A program made the position numbers and the translations under genes. From contig CAJUMM010000017.1 in assembly GCA_910586955.1 (NCBI GenBank), positions 1 through 41,231 of the forward strand: DNA of 41,231 nt, read 5' to 3'. This DNA is from an uncultured Lachnospiraceae bacterium (lineage in GTDB: Bacteria; Bacillota; Clostridia; Lachnospirales; Lachnospiraceae). This document shows positions 7,689 through 15,030 of this stretch, piece after piece (the first letter of the stretch is position 1; every line of letters starts with the position of its first letter). The notes beneath the pieces were generated by a model. The model ran no database searches. It was not told where the DNA came from and saw only the letters and a list, made by a program, of their open reading frames with translations.

Positions 7689-8954
7689 TCACTCAAAACA
7701 CCGGCAAACTATCTCAATCATCCTGTCCTGCTCTTCCTCCGTCATCTTATTGTCCGAGGGCAGGCACAAGCCTCTTTTAAAAATATCCGCTCCCACATCC
7801 CGGTCTTCTCCAAGCCCGGAACCCACAAACGGATTCATCCGGTAGATGGGCTGCAGGTGCATGGGCTTCCAAATGGGACGCCCTTCCGCATGAAAGGCCT
7901 CCAGGGCGTTTAAAATCTCGGTGGGACAGGATTTTCCCGGACTACTCACATAGAGTGCCTCCCGTTCCCCCAGCACCGTCTCGCACATGGCTTCTCTCCG
8001 GATGGTCAGACAGGAAAGCCAGTAATTGGGCTCACAGTTCTCTCCCACCGGATTCATGTCAACAGGCAGGTCTTTCAAACCTGCCCGGTATCTCTCATAA
8101 ATTCTCTTTTTACTCTCTATATGCTCTTTCAAATGTCCCAGCTGTCCCCGGATCAATCCGGCTATGATATTGCTCATCCGGTAATTATAGCCCAGCTCTT
8201 CATGCTGGTACCAGGGGGCATTCTCCCGGCTCTGGGTACTCCATTTCCGCGCCTTCCCCGCCTCTTCCCCGGACTCACACAGCAGCATCCCGCCGCTGCT
8301 CCCGGTAATAATCTTATTTCCGTTAAAGCTGATAATCCCGTAATCCCCGAAGCTCCCGGTCTGGATGCCTCCATAGGATGCTCCCAGGCTTTCCGCCGCG
8401 TCCTCCACAAGAAGTGCCCCATGCTCCTCCGCAATTTTCCGGATCCGCTCTATTTTCCCCGGCGTTCCGTAAAGATGCGCCAGAACAATCAGCCGGGTGT
8501 CCGGATAGAGTTGGAACGCGCGTTCCAAGGCATCCGGATCCATGTTCCAGGTATCATACTCGCTGTCAATAAAAACCGCTTCCCCGCCTTCATAGGCCAC
8601 CGGGTTCACGGTTGCGTCAAAGGTCATATCCGAGCAGAACACCTTCCTGCCCTCCAGGGTTCCGTGCCCGATTTTCGGACGGCCGTATAATCTCTCCCCC
8701 GCCAGCCGGACAGCCAAGTGCAGGGCCGCCGTGCCGGAAGACAAGGCCACTGCATGTTTTACCCCAGCCAACGCGGCAATTTCCTTTTCCACCTCATTGA
8801 TATTTTCCCCTACGGTAGAAATCCAGTTGGCATCATAGGCTTCCATAACATAGCGCATCCCGTCCCTATGATTGGTCGGAGAAGATAACCATACCTTTGA
8901 CGGAAAAGGCTTTATATCCTTAAAACGTTCATCCTTTAAAAAATCATGGCTCAT
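7689..8954 (-). CDS. DegT/DnrJ/EryC1/StrS-family PLP sugar aminotransferase
   Basis: A 421-residue aminotransferase of the sugar-nucleotide type. It would transfer an amino group, usually from glutamate, to a keto-sugar nucleotide in the cytoplasm. Visible signatures are the phosphate-binding SSGTAALHLA (72-81), the pyridine-ring Asp in LLVEDAAESLG (Asp185), and the Schiff-base Lys in SFNGNKIITG (Lys214) followed by GGML. The N-terminus fits the PglE-like group that acts on UDP-4-keto-6-deoxy-GlcNAc, the product expected from the CapD-type dehydratase just upstream of this operon. Its ATG overlaps the end of the antiterminator gene by 11 nt, with AGAAGG 8 nt upstream, so the two are translationally coupled. 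Exact stereochemistry and product cannot be read from sequence. Confidence 0.9.
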   Translation of the reverse strand: MSHDFLKDERFKDIKPFPSKVWLSSPTNHRDGMRYVMEAYDANWISTVGENINEVEKEIAALAGVKHAVALSSGTAALHLAVRLAGERLYGRPKIGHGTLEGRKVFCSDMTFDATVNPVAYEGGEAVFIDSEYDTWNMDPDALERAFQLYPDTRLIVLAHLYGTPGKIERIRKIAEEHGALLVEDAAESLGASYGGIQTGSFGDYGIISFNGNKIITGSSGGMLLCESGEEAGKARKWSTQSRENAPWYQHEELGYNYRMSNIIAGLIRGQLGHLKEHIESKKRIYERYRAGLKDLPVDMNPVGENCEPNYWLSCLTIRREAMCETVLGEREALYVSSPGKSCPTEILNALEAFHAEGRPIWKPMHLQPIYRMNPFVGSGLGEDRDVGADIFKRGLCLPSDNKMTEEEQDRMIEIVCRCFE

Positions 8955-9468
8955 GCGTCACGCCTTCTTTCCTCACAATCTCCAATCCTACTTCAAACCG
9001 GGTCTTTCTCCCGAACATCTCCATCTCCAGCCATGCCAGCCTCTTGTGGCGGTCGATTTTACAGATGGTACCCTCCAATCCCTGCAATGCCCCAGAAACT
9101 ACCGTTACTCTATTTCCCTCTATATAACCTTCCGAAAATCTTACCAGCCTGTCCTTTCCTGAAAGGTATTCTACAATTTCAATATCTTCCTTTGACATAG
9201 CCGTCCATGTTTCCCCTACGCCAATCACTTTTGTAAGCTTGGGAATTTGCTTCAGGGCAGCATAAGCGTCTTCTATCTGATCGCTGATAATAAAAATATA
9301 ACCCGGGAACAAAACAGCTCTTTCCGTCTGCCACTGCCCCAGGTACTTCCTTCTGCGCTCATATTTTGGAATAAAACACTCTTCCAAATATTCCTGCACT
9401 CCATATTTTTTTATCATTTCCAGAATCTGTTCTTCTTTTCCTGTAGATACCTGTATTACATACCACAT
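8944..9468 (-). CDS. loaP: NusG-family specialised antiterminator, LoaP-like
   Basis: A 174-residue NusG paralogue. The N-terminal NGN domain opens with MWYVIQVSTGKEEQ, continues through CFIPKYERRRKYLGQW and shows the LFPGYIFI core typical of NusG and RfaH relatives. The C-terminal part has a KOW-like segment (GNRVTVVSGALQGLEGTI, then KIDRHKRLAWLEME). Specialised NusG proteins of this kind load on RNA polymerase at a leader element and let it read through long polysaccharide or antibiotic operons; LoaP is the Firmicutes version. Being first in a long polysaccharide operon is the usual position. An in-frame extension exists to 9513, but the ATG at 9468 after GGAAAAGAG matches the family start. 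Regulation would act in cis on the leader hairpins at 9508-9581. Confidence 0.87.
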   Translation of the reverse strand: MWYVIQVSTGKEEQILEMIKKYGVQEYLEECFIPKYERRRKYLGQWQTERAVLFPGYIFIISDQIEDAYAALKQIPKLTKVIGVGETWTAMSKEDIEIVEYLSGKDRLVRFSEGYIEGNRVTVVSGALQGLEGTICKIDRHKRLAWLEMEMFGRKTRFEVGLEIVRKEGVTHEP

Positions 9469-9507
9469 ATGCGTACTCTTTTCCAAAATTGAGTATGCTC
9501 CGCCATT

Positions 9508-9581
9508 CCGCACCTTCGTGCGGCCCTTTATCTGCTCTTATATCCACCATCTGTCAAAACGCGGCGAAGCGACGATTTTGA
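9508..9581 (-). promoter_or_regulatory. Leader RNA with two hairpins upstream of the LoaP-like gene
   Basis: The transcript from the 9632-9660 promoter has an untranslated leader of about 155 nt. It contains two stems. The first, at about 9554-9581, has outer arms UCAAAA/UUUUGA continuing through CG/CG pairs to a CUUCG-containing loop. The second, at 9508-9523, is a perfect six-pair CCGCAC/GUGCGG stem with a GAAG loop. Neither is followed by a U-run, so they are not intrinsic terminators. LoaP proteins are known to recognise a structured RNA hairpin in the 5' leader, and one of these is a good candidate for that element. The assignment is by position and structure only. Confidence 0.5.
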
Positions 9582-9631
9582 TAATCAGGTTTTTAATATT
9601 CTATAGTTAATTCAATTTTTCTACCTCCGCT

Positions 9632-9660
9632 ATTGTATCAGCATGTATTAACTTTTTCAA
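9632..9660 (-). promoter_or_regulatory. Sigma-A promoter of the polysaccharide operon
   Basis: On the minus strand TTGAAA (9655-9660) is followed after exactly 17 nt by TACAAT (9632-9637). It lies directly after the CapD-type gene stop and about 160 nt before the antiterminator start. This is the only convincing promoter found at the head of the operon. Confidence 0.65.
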
Positions 9661-9681
9661 GCCTGAAAATGAATTTCCTGC

Positions 9682-11553
9682 CTATTCTGCCTCCCTCATC
9701 ACATAAGTCGGCACAATCTCCTGCACTTTCTTCCGGATATCCGAGGAATCCTCTTCCGCAGTCCTCCGCAGCTCCTCTAAATCCGATAAAAACTTCTCCT
9801 CGTCAAATTCAATGGGCTTTCCGATATGAATCAGCTTATTCTCCGTCTCCTGCAGCCCCTCCTCACTCATAAGAAGCTCTTCATAGAGCTTCTCCCCCGG
9901 ACGAAGACCGGTAAATTCGATGGGAATATCCTCAAAGGGCTTATACCCGGACAGGCGGATCAGATTTTTGGCCAAATCCAAAATCTTTACGGGCTCTCCC
10001 ATATCCAGGACAAAGATCTCCCCGCCCTTTGCAAGGGCTCCCGCCTGGAGAACCAGGGAAACCGCTTCCGGAATAGTCATAAAATACCGGATAATCTCCG
10101 GATGGGTTACCGTCACCGGTCCCCCCTGCTCAATTTGCTTTTTGAACAGAGGAATGACGCTGCCGTTGCTGCCCAGCACATTGCCAAAGCGTACCGCCAC
10201 AAAGTCCGTCTTGGAATGCTGGTTCATCATCTGGACAATCATCTCGCAGATACGCTTGGAGGCTCCCATAATATTGGTGGGATTTACCGCCTTATCCGTA
10301 GAAATCAGAACAAAACGCCGGACGCCATGCTTGTCCGCCGCCTGGGCTGTCTTATAAGTGCCGAAAACATTATTTTTAATGGCTTCGTTGGGACTGTCCT
10401 CCATCAGCGGCACATGCTTATGGGCCGCCGCATGATATACGATATCCGGATGATAGGCTGCAAAAATAGACTCCATCCGATGGGTATTGCGCACCGACGC
10501 AATCAAAACGACCAGATCCAAAGCCGGATATTTCTGCTTTAACTCCTGCTGTATATCATAGGCATTATTTTCATAAATATCCACAATAATCAATCTTTTC
10601 GGCTCATGGGCCGCAATCTGCCGGCAGAGCTCGCTTCCAATGGAACCTCCCCCCCCGGTTACCAGAATGGTCTTTCCCGACACATACCCCATCACGGAAT
10701 CCACCTGCAGCCGGATGGGCTCCCTGCCCAGCAAATCTTCAATCTCAACCCGTCGCAGTTTGGAAACGCTGACCTCTCCGTTGAGCATCTGATACAGACC
10801 CGGAAGCACCTTCATCTCACAGCCGGTTTCCTGGCAGATCTGAAGAATTTCCCGGATCTCCGCCTGAGGCACCGACGGAAGCGCCACTACAATCTCGTCC
10901 ACCTTCAGCTCATGGGCATAGAAAGGAATCTCCTCCCTCCCGCCTACAATCTTAACTCCCCGCAGATACTTCCCGTGCTTGGCCATATTGTCGTCAATCA
11001 CGCAGCAAACCTTCTGGTCCAGATAGCGGCTGTTCTGGAACTCTTTAATAATCATAGCTCCGGCTTCCCCGGCTCCCACCACCATGGTATTCTTTCTGGC
11101 GTCTCCCCGAAGCCCGGTACGTTTCTCCTGCAGCATCCGCAGAATCCGGTATGCAAAGCGCAGGCTTCCAATTCCGGTAATCAGAATCACGTACTTCATC
11201 AAATAGTAGGAAACGGGCATTCGCATCTTAAGGCATGCCATAATCACTATCTGAAGCACAAGGCTTACGGAACAAGCCCCAATTACGTTCAAGAGCTCCG
11301 TGGTACTGGCAAAACGCCAGACACTGCGGTACAATTTAAAAAGTACAAACAATACAATCGTCAGGACCAGGGAAACCGGCAGATAACGCAGCTCATACCT
11401 CACATAGGTCATGTCCATTCTGCTAAAACGGAAATCAAACCGGATATAGAGCGCCAGAAATCCCGACAGGGTAATCAGAATCAAATCTAAAATAACCAGG
11501 AGGGCAATCCTGTTTTTAGGCGCATTTTTCTCAATGAACTTCTCTATATTCAT
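9682..11553 (-). CDS. Membrane nucleotide-sugar 4,6-dehydratase, FlaA1/CapD/PglF type
   Basis: A 623-residue polysaccharide biosynthesis protein. Four hydrophobic segments lie in the first 135 residues (about 16-36, 58-74, 91-109, 116-132). A first Rossmann region follows (VVGAGEAGAMI, 158-168), then the catalytic extended-SDR domain with GGGGSIGSE at 300-308. The catalytic region reads STDKAVNPTNIMGASK, with Lys433 and Met in place of the usual Tyr, as in WbpM and PglF. Such enzymes convert UDP-GlcNAc to a UDP-4-keto-6-deoxy sugar, the likely substrate of the aminotransferase at 7689-8954. A good AGAGGT site precedes the ATG. It starts 28 nt after the AAA-ATPase gene and lies upstream of the main operon promoter, so it is probably transcribed separately from the rest of the pathway. 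Confidence 0.92.
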   Translation of the reverse strand: MNIEKFIEKNAPKNRIALLVILDLILITLSGFLALYIRFDFRFSRMDMTYVRYELRYLPVSLVLTIVLFVLFKLYRSVWRFASTTELLNVIGACSVSLVLQIVIMACLKMRMPVSYYLMKYVILITGIGSLRFAYRILRMLQEKRTGLRGDARKNTMVVGAGEAGAMIIKEFQNSRYLDQKVCCVIDDNMAKHGKYLRGVKIVGGREEIPFYAHELKVDEIVVALPSVPQAEIREILQICQETGCEMKVLPGLYQMLNGEVSVSKLRRVEIEDLLGREPIRLQVDSVMGYVSGKTILVTGGGGSIGSELCRQIAAHEPKRLIIVDIYENNAYDIQQELKQKYPALDLVVLIASVRNTHRMESIFAAYHPDIVYHAAAHKHVPLMEDSPNEAIKNNVFGTYKTAQAADKHGVRRFVLISTDKAVNPTNIMGASKRICEMIVQMMNQHSKTDFVAVRFGNVLGSNGSVIPLFKKQIEQGGPVTVTHPEIIRYFMTIPEAVSLVLQAGALAKGGEIFVLDMGEPVKILDLAKNLIRLSGYKPFEDIPIEFTGLRPGEKLYEELLMSEEGLQETENKLIHIGKPIEFDEEKFLSDLEELRRTAEEDSSDIRKKVQEIVPTYVMREAE

Positions 11554-11581
11554 AACTTACCTCTTTTGCATTGGACTATTC

Positions 11582-13252
11582 CTAACCAATGAAGACTTTC
11601 TTTCCCTCAAAGGCAAAGCCGTACTTGCGGATCCGATCCACACTGATGCCTTTTGCTTCCAGAAGGGCGGCATAGTGCTTCTCCTCTATCTGCTTATGAG
11701 CTGCCAAAACGGTGTCTTCCAGTGTGGTCTCCCTGCCGGCACGAAAGACCTTAAACTCTATAATGACTGCAGGATCCTCTTTCTTTACCGGCTCCAGCAT
11801 CACATCATACCGGCCGAAACCGCTCTCCCGGTTAGAGGTAAGAAAATAGCGTCCCCTGAGCTCTGCCAGAAGCCCCAGCACGAAACCGTGATAGAAGCGC
11901 TCCGGCTCCCCCTTCCCTGTGTCAAAAAAGCTAAAAGTCTCCTCTGTCAGCCGATTCATATATTCGTTCATTTCTTCCAGCTGATCCGAAAGGAGGGCCT
12001 TCACAAAATCGTTATACAATGAAGTCCGTCCGGAAAACCAATCCCGGATCATCCGCTCAAACATAACCCTCACTTCTTTATTGGTCAATACCAGATCGTA
12101 TAAGTCACGTCCCCGCTCTTCCTCAAAGCTGTACTTCTCCACCCGGAGATACCCGCCGGTCAATAAAAGACTCCAGATAGAGTTCTCCCTTTCATTCAGC
12201 TGGTTAAAGACAATCTGCTCGTCGATCTCCGTGTGAAGCACTCTTCCCTCCAGGAGATCCTCCATAGTCTGCTTAATTTCCTTGCTTCCTTCCCGGATCA
12301 GCTTTCCCACCAGGCTATTGCTGCTGGTGTTGGCCCAGTAGGCGGAAAGCTTTCCCGTCTTCAAATAATTTAAAATAGACCATGGATTATAAATATCCCT
12401 ATGTGTTCCAAAAGTGAAGCCATCATACCAGTTCTTTACTTCTTCTTTCTTTTCGGAAAGCCCATATTCTTCCAGAGCATTCCACACTTCCTGCTCCGTA
12501 AATCCAAAACTTTCCGCATACAAATCTGAAGTAGTTGTTACAACAGACAGGTTATTCAAATCCGAAAAAATAGACTCCTTGCTGATACGAGTAATACCTG
12601 TCATAATTGCCCGCTCCAGGCAAGGGTTGCTCTTAAAGGCAGCGTTGAACATGCTCCTGGTAAATTCCACCAGTTCTTTCCAGTATCCGCCCACATAGGC
12701 CTCCTGCAGAGGCGTGTCGTACTCATCCAGAAGAATGATCACTTTCTTTCCATAATAGCGCATCAGGCAGGAGGACAGGGCTTTCAGCACATAGGACGCC
12801 GTGGCGTCCGTCATCTCCGGGGACACCCTTGCGAAAAACTCCGCCTCTCCCTCCGTCAGGAAATCTTCCCGGCGCAGGAAGTCATACTCATCCCAAAGAT
12901 TTCTCAGAATATGGCAGATCTTCTCCCTGACTTGAGGAAAACTGCTTTCCTTCACATCGGCAAAGCTTAAGGAGATCACCGGGTATGTCCCCTGCAGGTT
13001 CCGGTACTTTTCATCCTTCCATATATTCAGCCCCTCAAACAAATCTCCCCTACCCGCATATTTCGCAGAGAAGAAATGTTCCGTCATGCTCATGGTCAGC
13101 GTCTTTCCGAAACGCCTGGGGCGGGTAATCAGTGTTACCATATCCTGATTTTCCCACCACTCCTGGATAAAATTTGTTTTATCAATATAAAAATTGTGAT
13201 TGGTAATTAACTGCCCAAAATTCTGATAACCAATTCCCACAGCCCTTGCCAT
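11582..13252 (-). CDS. AAA-ATPase-like protein with C-terminal PD-(D/E)XK (DUF1703-type) nuclease-like domain
   Basis: A 556-residue cytoplasmic protein of the AAA_ATPase_like plus PD-(D/E)XK family that is abundant and multicopy in gut Firmicutes and Bacteroidetes. The N-terminus shows FYIDKT, then a Walker A-like RPRRFGKT (44-51) and a Walker B VIILLDEYDTPL. The C-terminus ends with FGRYDVML, then AVIIEFKVFRAGRE, matching the D-(E)xK nuclease core. Biological role is not established for the family. Defence, mobile-element and regulatory roles have been proposed, and nothing here decides. The frame opens at a GTG (13273), but ATG 13252 with AAGGAG 10 nt upstream fits the family N-terminus (GIGYQNF). 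It has its own promoter just after the giant gene and probably co-transcribes the dehydratase 28 nt downstream. Confidence 0.88.
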   Translation of the reverse strand: MARAVGIGYQNFGQLITNHNFYIDKTNFIQEWWENQDMVTLITRPRRFGKTLTMSMTEHFFSAKYAGRGDLFEGLNIWKDEKYRNLQGTYPVISLSFADVKESSFPQVREKICHILRNLWDEYDFLRREDFLTEGEAEFFARVSPEMTDATASYVLKALSSCLMRYYGKKVIILLDEYDTPLQEAYVGGYWKELVEFTRSMFNAAFKSNPCLERAIMTGITRISKESIFSDLNNLSVVTTTSDLYAESFGFTEQEVWNALEEYGLSEKKEEVKNWYDGFTFGTHRDIYNPWSILNYLKTGKLSAYWANTSSNSLVGKLIREGSKEIKQTMEDLLEGRVLHTEIDEQIVFNQLNERENSIWSLLLTGGYLRVEKYSFEEERGRDLYDLVLTNKEVRVMFERMIRDWFSGRTSLYNDFVKALLSDQLEEMNEYMNRLTEETFSFFDTGKGEPERFYHGFVLGLLAELRGRYFLTSNRESGFGRYDVMLEPVKKEDPAVIIEFKVFRAGRETTLEDTVLAAHKQIEEKHYAALLEAKGISVDRIRKYGFAFEGKKVFIG

Positions 13253-13283
13253 AACCCTTATGCTCCTTTGCACTGTTAGTCAT

Positions 13284-13312
13284 AGTATAACAAGTTTCTG
13301 TTGTTGTGGCAA
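13284..13312 (-). promoter_or_regulatory. Sigma-A promoter of the AAA-ATPase gene
   Basis: TTGCCA (13307-13312) and TATACT (13284-13289) on the minus strand are separated by exactly 17 nt, with a TG-like extension before the -10. The -35 begins 8 nt after the stop codon of the giant gene. No intrinsic terminator for the giant gene is visible in the 46 nt between that stop and the upstream limit of the AAA-ATPase frame. Confidence 0.6.
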
Positions 13313-13319
13313 ATTTTAT

Positions 13320-15030
13320 TTACATTGGGAAGGCATAGGGCATTCCATTCAGCTTATCTTCCTGATAACCTGGTACAATATTTTTCCAGTCCATTGCCAT
13401 AACCTCCTGAGCTTCCCGGAATCTCGTCCATTGCCTATCTGACAGCCATAAATTACCTCTGTTATATTCACTGATAAGCTTCTCTGAAGAATCACTCGAA
13501 GGCTTTACCGGCGTATCCATATACCGATACACATAATACGCAGGCTTATACTTCTCATCTCCATCACGAAGCCCCATAGACAAACCATCTCTCACTTCCT
13601 TGGGATCGTCTTTCTCTGCCCGGATCGTAAAGGCAAGTACCCTGTCATTAAATTCTGCAATATAATAAGCCTGGGCAAGTGCCCTTGCCTGTCCTTTTTC
13701 ACCGCCTCTTCCTGTGGAAGTCCAGCCCTGTTCTGACAAAATCATCTTAATGCTGCCGTTGCCTCTGCCAAACCGATTCTCCATATCTGCCAGATACTGA
13801 TTTAAATAATTCAGATTCCGCATAGAAATGAAAGGACTGTTCACACTGTTGGTAGTGTTAGAACCATCATTCCAGAAATCCGTTCTGGTCAAAGGAGCAG
13901 AATAGGGGTGGAACGATAGATCCCAACTGACAAAGGGTGCTTCGGAATATATTTGGGAAGCAAAGCTGTTCAAAACAGATTTTCCCGCATATCCGGCTAC
14001 TGCTCGAGTCCAGGCATTATCCAAAGAAATAAATATTCTGGAACTGGGCCTGGTCTGTTTCACACCACAATACAAAATCCGAAAGGCGTTGGCATACCCT
14101 TTCATATAATCGGAAAGCCCCATACCTCCCGTATAATTCCAGGCATTGCAGGAATTTACTTCATTTCCGAGAATCCAGTTAGATACATAGCAGTCATCCT
14201 GTCCGAAAATCTCTCCCAAGTAGCTGAACACTGCCTCCAGCCGTTCCTGAGATGACTGGTTTCTCGTATTTAAAGCGTAATAGGGCGCTGCCCCTGCTCT
14301 TCTTGCGGCGGGTTCAATCATATCAGCCAGTCCGGAATCATAACTCATCAATATTGCAAAGGTAATCTGAACGGGTTCCCGTTTTCTGCCGTATTGATCC
14401 GTTTCCTCTTGATTAAATCTTGAAACTGTTTCACGCAAAGCAGCCAAAGAGTCGAAATAATAGAGTTTCCCTTTATAAGAATACTCCACACATCCTTCCT
14501 GTTTTCCCTTCAGCACTACTTTTTTTAAATCAAGATTCATCAATGTGTTTTTCGTACCTGCATCAATAACCCATTCTGCTCTTGCTCCCTGAATCCCCTT
14601 CTTAGAAGACGGCATGTAATAAGGCGTATCAATCTCCGCCGCAAACTCCGGATTTCCCACATAAGTCCCTGGACTAATCACGGTATACTTATTCTCCCCG
14701 CTCTTCACTGCCAGGGAATACTTGCTCATAAGAACTTCCTGCAGATTTCTGTCCCCGTCAAACTCCTGGGGAAGGGGAATACGGAAATCAAAATAGAAAT
14801 AATCTCCCTCCTGTCTTCCGTCATCCTTGGAAATTGTATGCAGAGGGCTTGCGCTTAAAATACTGTTACTATAAGAGTCCACACGAACCAGATAATAATT
14901 TCCGTCATTATAACTCTGCAGGCGCCCTTTCACCTGAAATTCCCCCTGAATCCGGGTACTTCCGTCCGGCTCCTTCTCCAAAAGAAATTTACGAAAAGAC
15001 GCAGAACTTCCGGTAGGTTTCACTTCCCCC
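13320..15030 (-). other. Region of the giant gene encoding the C-terminal DUF5722-like putative glycoside hydrolase
   Basis: Covers about residues 5046-5617. An N-terminal beta-rich part (FQVKGRLQSYNDGNYYLVRVDS) is followed by a TIM-barrel-like region. It shows VSNWILGNEVNSCNAWNY, with Glu5338 in the acid/base position typical of clan GH-A enzymes, and IKMILSEQGWTSTGRG, with Glu5481 in the nucleophile position. Further strand ends read WDLSFHPY and FTIRAEKD. This is the layout of DUF5722, a family with glycosidase-like fold but, as far as I know, without an assigned substrate. Confidence 0.7.

Noticed and set aside
9469..9513. 15-residue N-terminal extension of the LoaP-like protein
   Set aside because: It is encoded by the leader hairpin region. 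The NGN domain begins at MWYVIQ with a usable GGAAAAGAG site, as in relatives.
9508..9523. Perfect hairpin as an intrinsic terminator in the leader
   Set aside because: No U-run follows. The downstream sequence is mixed and the first gene starts about 40 nt later.
9600..9630. GGAGGT near the 5' end of the operon leader as a leader-peptide ribosome-binding site
   Set aside because: The only start in reach is a TTG followed one codon later by TAA. No meaningful peptide can be made.
11582..13252. AAA-ATPase/PD-(D/E)XK gene as part of a defence island
   Set aside because: No restriction, methylase, toxin-antitoxin or other defence gene is beside it, and the family is widely scattered in these genomes without proven defence role.
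13320..13420. LPXTG or membrane anchor at the C-terminus of the giant protein
   Set aside because: The C-terminal residues end in NGMPYAFPM within the barrel domain. There is no LPXTG-like motif, hydrophobic segment or positive tail.
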